Assembly: GCA_963693285.1 (NCBI GenBank)
Contig: OY848917.1
Coordinates: 15,252,192-15,316,191, forward strand
Origin: Xestospongia muta
Taxonomy: Eukaryota > Porifera > Demospongiae > Haplosclerida > Petrosiidae
Length of the DNA stretch: 64,000 nt
Direction of reading: 5' to 3'
Made by a program: the position numbers and the translations under genes. The notes beneath the pieces were generated by a model that ran no database searches, was not told where the DNA came from, and saw only the letters and a program-made list of their open reading frames with translations. Below, one piece after another: positions 1 through 11,009 of this stretch. Numbering within the stretch: position 1 is the first letter of the stretch; each line of letters starts with the position of its first letter.

Positions 1-3000
1 CTTATATTACATTATATCACACTTACTGGCTATTAAATTGTAGAGGACACATTCAGATGACAAGTAATCACAGCACAATTGATGTATAAAAAGAAAACAA
101 TAGAGTAAATAAATGTCAACTTCACATTCAATACACTTAGGACTTATATTACATTATATCACACTTACTGGCTATTAAATTGTAGAGGACACATTCAGAT
201 GACATGTAATTACAGCACAATTGATATATAAAAAGAAAACAATAGAGTAAATAAATGTCAACTTCACATTCAATACACTTAGGACTTATATTGCATTATA
301 TCACACTTACTGGCTATTAAATTGTAGAGGACACATTTAGATGACAAGTAATTACAGCACAATTGATGTGTAAAAAAAAAACAATAGAATAAATAAATGT
401 CAACATCACATTCGATACACTTAGGACTTCTATTACATTATATCACACTTACTGGCTATTAAATTGTAAAGGACATATTCAGACAACAAGTAATTACAGC
501 ATAATTGATGTGTAAAAAGAAAACAATAGAGTAAATAAATGTCAACTTCACATTTAACACACTTAGGACTTATATTACATTATATCACACTTACTATCTA
601 TTAAATAGTAAAGGACATATTCAGATGACAAGCAATTAGAGCATAATTGATGTGTAAAAAAATAGAGTAAATAAATGTCAACTTCACATTCAATACACTT
701 AAGACTTATATTACATTATATCACACTTACTGGCTATTAAATTGTAGAGGATACATTCAGATGACATGTAATTACAGAGCAATTGATGTGTAAAAAGAAA
801 ACAATAGAGTAAATAAATGTAAACTTCACATTCAATACACTTAGGACTTATATTGCATTATATCACACTTACTAGCTATTAAATTGTAGAGGACACATTT
901 AAATGACATGTAATTACAGAGCAATTGATGTGTAAAAAGAAAACAATAGAGTAAATAAATGTAAACTTCATATTCAATACACTTAGGACTTATATTACAT
1001 TATATCACACTTACTTTCTATTAAATTGTAAAGGACATATTCAGATGACAAGCAATTACATTATAATTGATGTGTAAAAAGAAAACAATAGAGTAAATAA
1101 ATGTAAACTTCATATTCAATACACTTAGGACTTATATTACATTATATCACACTTACTTTCTATTAAATTGTAAAGGACATATTCAGATGACAAGCAATTA
1201 CACCATAATTGATGTGTAAAAAGAAAACAATAGAGTAAATAAATGTAAACTTCATATTCAATACATTTAGGACTTATATTACATTATATCACACTTACTC
1301 GCTATTAAATTGTAAAGGACATATTCAGATGACAAGCAATTACACCATAATTGATGTGTAAAAAGAAAACAATAGAGTAAATAAATGTAAACTTCACATT
1401 CAATACACTTAGGACTTATATTACATTATATCACACTTACCTGCTATTAAATTGTGGAGGACACATTTAGATGACAAGTAATAACAACACAATTTATGTG
1501 TATAAAAAAAACAATAGAGTAAATAAATGTAAACTTCACATTCAATACACTTAGGACTTATATTACATTATATCACACTTACTGGCTATTAAATTGTAAA
1601 GGACATATTCAGATGACAAGCAATTACATTATAATTGATGTGTAAAAAGAAAACAATAGAGTAAATAAATGTAAACTTCATATTCAATACACTTAGGACT
1701 TATATTACATTATATCACACTTACTTTCTATTAAATTGTAAAGGACATATTCAGATGACAAGCAATTACACCATAATTGATGTGTAAAAAGAAAACAATA
1801 GAGTAAATAAATGTAAACTTCATATTCAATACACTTAGGACTTATATTACATTATATCACACTTACTTTCTATTAAATTGTAAAGGACATATTCAGATGA
1901 CAAGCAATTACACCATAATTGATGTGTAAAAAGAAAACAATAGAGTAAATAAATGTAAACTTCACATTCAATACACTTAGGACTTATATTACATTATATC
2001 ACACTTACCTGCTATTAAATTGTAGAGGACACATTTAGATGACAAGTAATAACAACACAATTTATGTGTATAAAAAAAACAATAGAGTAAATAAATGTAA
2101 ACTTCACATTCAATACACTTAGGACTTATATTACATTATATCACACTTACTGCCTATTAAATTGTAGAGGACACATTTAGATGACAAGTAATAACAACAC
2201 AATTTATGTGTATAAAAAAAACAATAGAGTAAATAAATGTAAACTTCACATTCAATACACTTAGGACTTATATTACATTATATCACACTTACTGGCTATT
2301 AAATTGTAGAGGACACATTTAGATGACAAGTAATAACAACACAATTTATGTGTATAAAAAAAACAATAGAGTAAATAAATGTAAACTTCACATTCAATAC
2401 ACTTAGGACTTATATTACATTATATCACACTTACTGGCTATTAAATTGTAGAGGATACATTCAGATGACAAGTAATCACAGCACAATTGATGTGTATAAA
2501 GAAAACAATAGAGTAAAAAAATGTCAACTTCATATTCAATACACTTATATAGGACTTATATTACATTATATCACACTTACTATCTATTAAATAGACATAT
2601 TCAGATGACAAGCAATTAGAGCATAATTGATGTGTAAAAAAATAGAGTAAATAAATGTAAACTTCACATTCAATACACTTAGGACTTATATTACATTATA
2701 TCACACTTACTGGCTATTAAATTGTAGAGGATACATTCAGACAACAGTTAATAACAGCACAATTAATGTGTAAAAAGAAAATAATAGAGTAAATAAATGT
2801 CAACTTCACATTCAATACACTTAGAATGTATATTACATTATATCACACTTACTGTCTATTAAATTGTAGAGGACACATTCAGATGACAAGTAATCACAGC
2901 ATAATTGATGTGTAAAAAGAAAACAATAGATAAGAATAAAAATGTCAACATAACATTTAATACACTTAGGATTTATTTTACATTATATCACACTTACTGG

Positions 3001-5215
3001 CTATTAAATTGTAAAGGACACATTCAGATGACAAGTAATAACAGCACAATTGATGTGTAAAAAGAAAACAATAGATAAGAATATAAATGTCAACGTCACA
3101 TTTAATACACTTAGGATTTATTTTACATTATATCACACTTACTGGCTATTAAATTGTAAAGGACACATTCAGATGACAAGTAATAACAGCACAATTGATG
3201 TGTAAAAAGAAAATAATAGATAAGAATAAAAATGTCAACGTCACATTTAATACACTTAGGATTTATTTTATATTATATCACACTCACGTCCTATTAAATT
3301 GTAAAGGACACATTCAGATGACAAGTAATAACAGCACAATTGATGTGTAAAAAGAAAACAATAGAGAAAAAAACTGTGAACATCATATTAAACACAATTA
3401 GGATTTATTTACATTATATGACACTTACCCACTATTAAATTGTAGAGGACACATTCAGATGACAAGTAATTACAACACAATTGATGTGTAAAAAGAAAAC
3501 AATAGAGTAAAACTGTGAACGTCATATTCAACACAATTAGGATTTATTTACATTATATGACATTTACCTTCTATTAAATTGTAGAGGACCCATTCAGATG
3601 ACAAGTAATAACAGCACAATTGATGTGTAAAAAGAAAACAATAGAGAAAAAAACTGTGAACATCATATTAAACACAATTAGGATTTATTTACATTATATG
3701 ACACTTACAAACTATTAAATTGTAGAGGACACATTCAGATGACAAGTAATTACAACACAATTGATGTGTAAAAAGAAAACAATAGAGTAAAACTGTGAAC
3801 GTCATATTCAACACAATTAGGATTTATTTACATTATATGACATTTACCTTCTATTAAATTGTAGAGGACACATTCAGATGACAAGTAATAACAGCACAAT
3901 TGATGTGTAAAAAGAAAATAATAGATAAGAATAAAAATGTCAACGTCACTTTTAAAACACTTAGGATTTATTTTACATTATATCACACTCACTTCCTATT
4001 AAATTGTAAAGGACACATTCAGATGACAAGTAATAACAGCACAATTGATGTGTAAAAAGAAAACAATAGAGAAAAAACTGTGAACGTCATATTAAACACA
4101 ATTAGGATTTATTTACATTATATGACACTTACAAACTATTAAATTGTAGAGGACACATTCAGATGACAAGTAATTACAACACAATTGATGTGTAAAAAGA
4201 AAACAATAGAGAAAAAACTGTGAACGTCATATTAAACACAATTAGGATTTATTTACATTATATGACACTCACCTTCTATTAAATTGTAGAGGACCCATTC
4301 AGATGATAAGTAATTACAGCACAATTGATGGGTAAAAAGAAAACAATAGAGTAAAAAATGTCAACATCATATTCAACACACTTAGGATTAATATTACATT
4401 ATGTCACACTTACGTTCTATTAATTTGTAGAGGACACATTCAGATGACAAGTAATAACAGCACAATTGATGTGTAAAAAGAAAATAATAGAGTAAAAACT
4501 GTGAACGTCATATTAAGTACAATTAGGATTTACTTACATTATATGACACTTACCCACTATTAAATTGTAGAGAACACATTCAGATGACAAGTAATTACAA
4601 CACAATTGATGTGTAAAAAGAAAATAATAGAGTAAAAACTGTGAACGTCATATTCTACACAATTAGGATTTATTTACATTATATGACACTTACATTCTAT
4701 TAAATTGTAGAGGACACATTCAGATGACAAGTAATAATAGCACAATTGATGTGTAAAAAGAAAATAATAGAGTAAAAACTGTGAACGTCATATTCAACAC
4801 AATTAGGATTTATTTACATTATATGACACTTACTTGCTATTAAATTGTAGAGGACCCATTCAGATGATAAGTAATTACAGCACAATTGATGGGTAAAAAG
4901 AAAACAATAGAGTAAAAAATGTCAACATCATATTCAACACACTTAGGATTAATATTACATTATATCACACTCACCACCTATTAAATTGTAGAGGACACAT
5001 TCAGATGACAAGTTATTATAGCACAATTGATGTGTAAAAAGAAAACAATAGAGTAAATAAATGTCAACATCACAATTAATACACTTAGGACTTATATTAC
5101 ATTATATCACACTTACGTGCTATTAAATTGTAGAGGACACATTCAGATCACAAGTAATGACAGCACAATAAATGTGGAAAAAGAAACAATAGAGTAAATA
5201 AAATGTAAAAATAGA
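1..5215 (-). repeat. Array 1 of candidate single-codon exons: 37 tandem ~140-bp units, each acceptor + 3 nt + donor
   Basis: Thirty-seven head-to-tail units spaced 130-146 bp (mostly 139-142) lie in the ankyrin intron and begin mid-array at the left edge. On the minus strand each reads ..CAATTTAATAG, NNN, GTAAGTGTGATATAATG... Positions (lowest plus base) and minus-strand triplets: 27 CCA, 169 CCA, 311 CCA, 453 CCA, 595 ATA, 731 CCA, 873 CTA, 1015 AAA, 1157 AAA, 1299 CGA, 1441 CAG, 1583 CCA, 1725 AAA, 1867 AAA, 2009 CAG, 2151 GCA, 2293 CCA, 2435 CCA, 2581 ATA, 2711 CCA, 2853 ACA, 2998 CCA, 3143 CCA, 3288 GAC, 3429 TGG, 3568 AAG, 3709 TTT, 3848 AAG, 3993 GAA, 4133 TTT, 4273 AAG, 4414 AAC, 4554 TGG, 4694 AAT, 4834 CAA, 4975 GTG, 5117 CAC. 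Every unit keeps AG before and GT after the triplet. A T/C-rich stretch (TTTTCTTTTTACAC) lies further upstream. The repeat, the variability and the splice-like flanks are seen directly; use as exons is inferred. Alternatives are recursive splice sites or an intronic satellite. Confidence 0.75.
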
Positions 5216-5235
5216 AAGTTATCTATTAAAAAAGA

Positions 5236-5320
5236 ATATTGACATACTGACCTTTCGTCACATTTATATCCTGCCTTATGTACATGTCAATATGGTTATG
5301 ACTAATTAATGCATAAAATG
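5236..5320. repeat. First copy of the ~270-bp spacer block (interrupted by the hAT-like insertion)
   Basis: The sequence aagaatattgacatactgac through the gttatgactaattaatgcat stretch matches blocks starting near 6380, 7105, 7820, 8550, 9265, 9985 and 10405. Each block ends near ..ttaacagatgtgtaaaaag before a new triplet unit. No conserved reading frame was found across the copies. Confidence 0.6.
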
Positions 5321-5329
5321 GTTTCTAAT

Positions 5330-6050
5330 TAGTGCTGAAATGGAACCCAATCCTACCAGATATCTGATCACTAATTTTGTATCCGGATCTATAATATACT
5401 GTCCGGAGTACTGCATGTGACTACCATGTGTTTGTGCATGTGCTCTTTGAGTAGTAGTGAAAGTGAGTATGGCAGGTAAAAGAAGTGTTGTATGTAGCTT
5501 TTTTTTAGGGTTTTTAACGAAGATGGCAAGGCAAAAGCACATTGTAAAATGTGTAACAACCTGTCATTGGCTTATTCTGGTGGAACTGGAAACCTGCTAC
5601 ATCATTTACAAATGAAACACCCAACGATGTTGGACCCCAATAAAGGAAAGAAGTAAACTACTCTCTCTTCGTTTAAACTCTAGTGAACGATCAATAGAAA
5701 TAACCAAATCCATATCGTTATTTGTGGTGCTTGACTTGTGTCCTATATCTGTTGTTAATGGAATTGGATTCAAAAAGCTACTCAATTACATCAAACCAGG
5801 CTATTGTGTACCATCCAGACCTCACTGCTTATTTTTCTAAATAAAAATTTGCCTAGAACTTAGATAATGTTTTCAATATTAATTAATTCATATTTACCAC
5901 TTGCACAAGTTTTTTACTTTTTTTCTGAAGTGATTGAACATTTAATTCTGATCATTGTTTACTTAATTAAGTGACAGGATATCCGGATATCCTATCTAAT
6001 TAATCTACCAGATATCTGGATTAATAAAACCAGTATCCGTTTCAGCACTA
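5330..6050 (+). mobile_element. hAT-like non-autonomous element with BED-finger fragment, inserted in the array region
   Basis: The ends are inverted: TAGTGCTGAAA at 5330 and TTTCAGCACTA ending at 6050. Adjacent octamers tttctaat (5322-5329) and cttctatt (6051-6058) match at 6 of 8 positions, fitting an aged 8-bp target duplication. Uninterrupted copies of the target (atggcttct.. acacagaggc) occur at about 6473 and 7200. The plus strand around 5521-5656 encodes a BED-type zinc finger: EDGKAKAHCKMCNN, then GTGNLLHHLQMKHP, with a CxxC and HxxxxH pattern, before a stop. BED fingers are the N-terminal DNA-binding part of hAT transposases; the catalytic part is missing. Confidence 0.7.
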
Positions 6051-6180
6051 CTTCTATTATACAGAGGCAATTTTAAAAGTCTCTATAAACTGTAACTTTT
6101 ATTGTTAAAGCACTCAAAATAACACTTATAAAGGCATATTTATTTTTAAAAATATAGCTTCTACAATCTTATATAACAGA

Positions 6181-9100
6181 TGTGTAAAAATAATACAATA
6201 GAGTAAATAAAATGTCAATGTCACATTCAATACACTTAGTATTTATATTACATTATATCATACCTACCTCCTATTAAATTGTAAAGGACACATACATATG
6301 ATAAGTAATCACAGCATAATAAATGTGGAAAAAGAAAACAATAGAGTAAATAAAATGAAAACATTGCAAGTAATCTATCAGAAAAGAATATTGACATAGT
6401 GACCTTTCTTCAGATTCATCATGTCTTATGTATATGTCAATATGGTTATGACTGATTAATGCATTAAAAATGGCTTCTCACACAGAGGCTAATTCAAAGG
6501 TCTCTATAAACTGTAACTGTCATTGTTAAAGCACTCAAAATAACACTTATAAAGGCATACACATTTTTAAAAACACAACCTTTTGTACAAAAAATTATTA
6601 TTAAAACCTTATTTAACAGATGTGTAAAAAGAAAACAATAGAGTAAAAAAATGTCAACGTCACATTGAACATACTTAGGATTTATGTTACAATTTATCAC
6701 ACTTACCGACTATTAAATTGTAAAGGACATATTCAGATGACAAGTAATTGCAGCACAATTGCATGTATAAGAAAAAATAAGAGTAAAAAAACCCCATCAA
6801 TGTCACATTCAATACACTTAGGATTTATTTTATATTATATCACACTTACCCGCTATTAAATTATAGAGGACACATTCAGATGACAAGTAGTTACAGAACA
6901 ATTGATGTGTACAAAGAAAAAAAATAGAGTAAAAAAACCCATCAATGTCACATTCAATACACTTAGGATTTATATTACATTATATCATACTTACTTTCTA
7001 TTATATTATAATGGATACATTCAAATGACAAGTAATTACAGCACAATAAATGTGGAAAAAGAAAACAATAGAGTAAATAAAACATAAACATTGCAAGTAA
7101 TCTATCAGAAAAGAATATTGACATAGTGACCTTTCTTCATATTTATTACATGTCTTATGTACATGTCAATATGGTTATGACTAATTAAAACATTAAAAAT
7201 GGCTTCTAACACAGAGGCTAATTCAAAGGTCTCTATAAACTGTCATTGTTAAAGCACTCAAAATAACACTTATAAAGACATATACATTTTTAAAAACATA
7301 GCCTTTTGTACAAAAAATTATCATTAAAACCTTTTTTAACAGATGTGTAAAAAGAAAAAAAATACAGTAAAAAATGTCAACATCACATTGAATATACTTA
7401 GGATTTATATTACATTATATCATACTTACCTGCTATTAAATTGTAAAAGACACATTCAGATGAGAAGCAATTGCAGCACAATGGATGTGTAAAAAAATAG
7501 AGTAAAAAAATGTCAATGTCATATTCAATATACTTTGGATTTATTTTATATTATATCACACTTACCAGCTATTAAATTATAGAGGACACATTCAGATGAC
7601 AAGTAGTTACAGAACAATTGATGTGTACAAAGAAAAAAAATAGAGTAAAAAAACCCCGTCAATGTCACATTCAATACACTTAGGATTTATATTACATTAT
7701 ATAATGCTTACCAGCTATTAAATTGTAAAGGACACATACATATGATAAGTAATCACAGCATAATAAATGTGGAAAAAGAAAACAATAGAGTAAATAAAAT
7801 GAAAACATTGCAAGTAATCTATCAGAAAAGAATATTGACATAGTGACCTTTCTTCAGATTCATCATGTCTTATGTATATGTCAATATGGTTATGACTGAT
7901 TAATGCATTAAAAATGGCTTCTCACACAGAGGCTAATTCAAAGGTCTCTATAAACTGTAACTGTCATTGTTAAAGCACTCAAAATAACACTTATAAAGGC
8001 ATACACATTTTTAAAAACACAACCTTTTGTACAAAAAATTATTATTAAAACCTTATTTAACAGATGTGTAAAAAGAAAACAATAGAGTAAAAAAATGTCA
8101 ACGTCACATTGAACATACTTAGGATTTATGTTACAATTTATCACACTTACCGACTATTATATTGTAAAGGACACATTCAGATGACAAGTAATTGCAGCAC
8201 AATTGCATGTATAAGAAAAAATAAGAGTAAAAAAACCCCATCAATGTCACATTCAATACACTTAGGATTTATTTTATATTATATCACACTTACCCGCTAT
8301 TAAATTATAGAGGACACATTCAGATGACAAGTAGTTACAGAACAATTGATGTGTACAAAGAAAAAAAATAGAGTAAAAAAACCCATCAATGTCACATTCA
8401 ATACACTTAGGATTTATATTACATTATATCATACTTACTTTCTATTATATTATAATGGATACATTCAAATGACAAGTAATTACAGCACAATAAATGTGGA
8501 AAAAGAAAACAATAGAGTAAATAAAACATAAACATTGCAAGTAATCTATCAGAAATGAATATTGACATAGTGACCTTTCTTCATATTTATTACATGTCTT
8601 ATGTACATGTCAATATGGTTATGACTAATTAAAACATTAAAAATGGCTTCTAACACAGAGGCTAATTCAAAGGTCTCTATAAACTGTCATTGTTAAAGCA
8701 CTCAAAATAACACTTATAAAGGCATACACATTTTTAAAAACATAGCCTTTTGTACAAAAAATTATCATTAAAACCTTTTTTAACAGATGTGTAAAAAGAA
8801 AAAAAATACAGTAAAAATGTCAACATCACATTGAATAAACTTAGGATTTATATTACATTAGATCACACTTACATGCTATTAAATTGTAAAGGACACATTC
8901 AGAGGAGAAGCAATTGCAGCACAATTGATGTGTAAAAAAATAGAGTAAAAAAATGTCAATGTCATATTCAATATACTTTGGATTTATTTTATATTATATC
9001 ACACTTACCAGCTATTAAATTATAGAGGACACATTCAGATGACAAGTAGTTACAGAACAATTGATGTGTACAAAGAAAAAAAATAGAGTAAAAAAACCCC

Positions 9101-10345
9101 GTCAATGTCACATTCAATACACTTAGGATTTATATTACATTATATCATGCTTACCAGCTATTAAATTGTAAAGGACACATACATATGATAAGTAATCACA
9201 GCATAATAAATTTGAAAAACGAAAACAATAAAGTAAATAAAATGTAAACATTGCAAGTAATTTATCAGAAAAGAATATTGACATAGTGACCTTTCTTCAT
9301 ATTTATTACATGTCTTATGTACATGTCAATATGGTTATGACTAATTAAAACATTAAAAATGGCTTCTAACACAGAGGCTAATTCAAAGGTCTCTATAAAA
9401 CTGTCATTGTTAAAGCACTCAAAATAACACTTATAAAGACATATACATTTTTAAAAACATAACCTTTTGTACAAAAAATTATCATTAAAACCTTTTTTAA
9501 CAGATGTGTAAAAAGAAAAAAAATACAGTAAAAAATGTCAACGTCACATTGAATATACTTAGGATTTATATTACATTATATCATACTTACCTGCTATTAA
9601 ATTGTAAAAGACACATTCAGATGAGAAGCAATTGCAGCACAATGGATGTGTAAAAAAATAGAGTAAAAAAATGTCAATGTCATATTCAATATACTTTGGA
9701 TTTATTTTATATTATATCACACTTACCAGCTATTAAATTATAGAGGACACATTCAGATGACAAGTAGTTACAGAACAATTGATGTGTACAAAGAAAAAAA
9801 TAGAGTAAAAAAACCCCGTCAATGTCACATTCAATACACTTAGGATTTATATTACATTGTATCATGCTTACCTCCTATTAAATTGTAAAGGACACATACA
9901 TATGATAAGTAATCACAGCATAATAAATTTGAAAAATGAAAACAATAGAGTAAATAAAATGTAAACATTGCAAGTAATTTATCAGAAAAGAATATTGACA
10001 TAGTGACCTTTCTTCATATTTATTACATGTCTTATGTACATGTCAATATGGTTATGACTGATTAGTGCATTAAAAATGGCTTCTCACACAGAGGCTAATT
10101 CAAAGGTCTCTATAAACTGTCTCAAAATAATACTTATAAAGACATATACATTTTTAAAAACACAAGCTTTTGTATAAAAAATTATTATCAAAACCTTTTT
10201 AACAGATGTGTAAAAGAAAACAATAGAGTCAAAAAATGTCAACATCAAATTTAATATACTTAGGATTTATGCTAAAATTTATCACACTTACTGGCTATTA
10301 TATTGTAAAGGACATATTCAGATAGCAAGTAATCATAGCACAATA
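6181..10345 (-). repeat. Array 2 of candidate single-codon exons: 17 units inside a higher-order repeat
   Basis: This block lies nearer to exon 3 and holds 17 more units of the same design, but two or three units alternate with a ~270-bp spacer block. Triplets (lowest plus base, minus-strand codon): 6268 GAG, 6707 TCG, 6850 CGG, 6997 AAA, 7430 CAG, 7566 CTG, 7712 CTG, 8151 TCG, 8294 CGG, 8439 AAA, 8873 CAT, 9009 CTG, 9155 CTG, 9591 CAG, 9727 CTG, 9872 GAG, 10292 CCA. Segments 6.27-7.71 and 7.71-9.16 kb are near-identical at an offset of 1444 bp, so the array grew by segmental duplication. Donors are GTAAGT, GTAAGC, GTAAGTATG or GTAGGT, all compatible with U1 pairing. Many acceptors carry TTTAATAG, others TATAATAG. 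No unit has lost AG or GT. Confidence 0.72.
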
Positions 10346-10760
10346 AATGTGGAAAAAGAAAACAATAGAGTAAATAAAACATAAACATTGCAAGTAATCT
10401 ATCAGAAAAGAATATTGACATAGTGACCTTTCTTCATATTTATCATGTCTTATGTATATGTCAATAAAGATTATGACTGATTAAATTTAATGCATAATAA
10501 TGGCTTCTCACACAGCGGCTAATTCAAAGATCTTTATAATTAAACTATAACTGTCATTGTTAAAATACTTTAAACAACACTTATAAAGGTATATATATTA
10601 CATAAAAACATAGCCTCTTCTACAAATATGATCATTAAAGCCTTATACTTGGATCCTACCACTATTCTATATGTACATAGATGCTTTATACTTTTGGAAT
10701 TATGGTCGCACAAACAAAAATATAAGTAGAATGAAGAAAAACATCATACTGTACTTACAC

Positions 10761-10778
10761 CAATGCTACCTCCTGCAT
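10761..10778 (-). CDS. Candidate duplicate first exon of an ankyrin gene
   Basis: The minus strand reads ATG CAG GAG GTA GCA TTG, then GTGTAAGTACAGTATGAT. Exon 1 at 19774-19791 is also six codons ending in TTG and is followed by GTAAGTACAGTATAAT. About 100 bp downstream (10640-10760) also resembles the sequence after exon 1 (both hold a tatactttt stretch and a ccacta motif). The donor may be GTGTAA (18-nt exon, phase 0) or GTAAGT two bases later (20 nt, phase 2). It sits between exon 3 and the triplet arrays, so it could be an alternative promoter/first exon or a relic of a tandem gene copy. Coding status is unproven. Confidence 0.4.
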
Positions 10779-10910
10779 GATGATGATACATTTTTATGCT
10801 CAAGTACAATTGTCTTGTATCATTATAATGTTGATTATATGTCTTGTGAAATAGTTACTAGCCATTAACACGACTTGAAAATTACATTTCATTCTCATGA
10901 TCCAAATTAC

Positions 10911-11009
10911 CTTAATAACAATATTCATATCAGCATTTTGGTTGACTAATACTTTAACAATATCTGCATATCCTTTGTCACTTGCATAATGAAGGGCTGT
11001 CCATCCTTC
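10911..11009 (-). CDS. Ankyrin gene exon 3 (one complete 33-residue ankyrin repeat)
   Basis: The acceptor TGTAATAG precedes 99 nt, followed by donor GTAATTTG. The translation starts EGWTALHYASDKGYADIV and ends VNQNADMNIVIK, a whole ankyrin repeat bounded by phase-0 introns. Such exons can be duplicated or skipped without shifting frame. The acceptor context (TAATAG) resembles the acceptors of the triplet units downstream (TTTAATAG). Confidence 0.88.

Noticed and set aside
1..5215. CRISPR array (regular repeats with short variable inserts)
   Set aside because: The variable part is 3 nt, the repeat is ~140 bp, the setting is a eukaryotic intron and no cas-like gene exists.
1..5215. Triplets as target-site duplications of nested transposon copies
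   Set aside because: Duplications would put the same triplet on both sides of a unit; adjacent triplets differ freely.
6494..8531. Identical pairs of 61-68-codon frames at an offset of 1444 bp
   Set aside because: Their identity reflects recent segmental duplication of the array; they cross the repeat units and show no coding signal.
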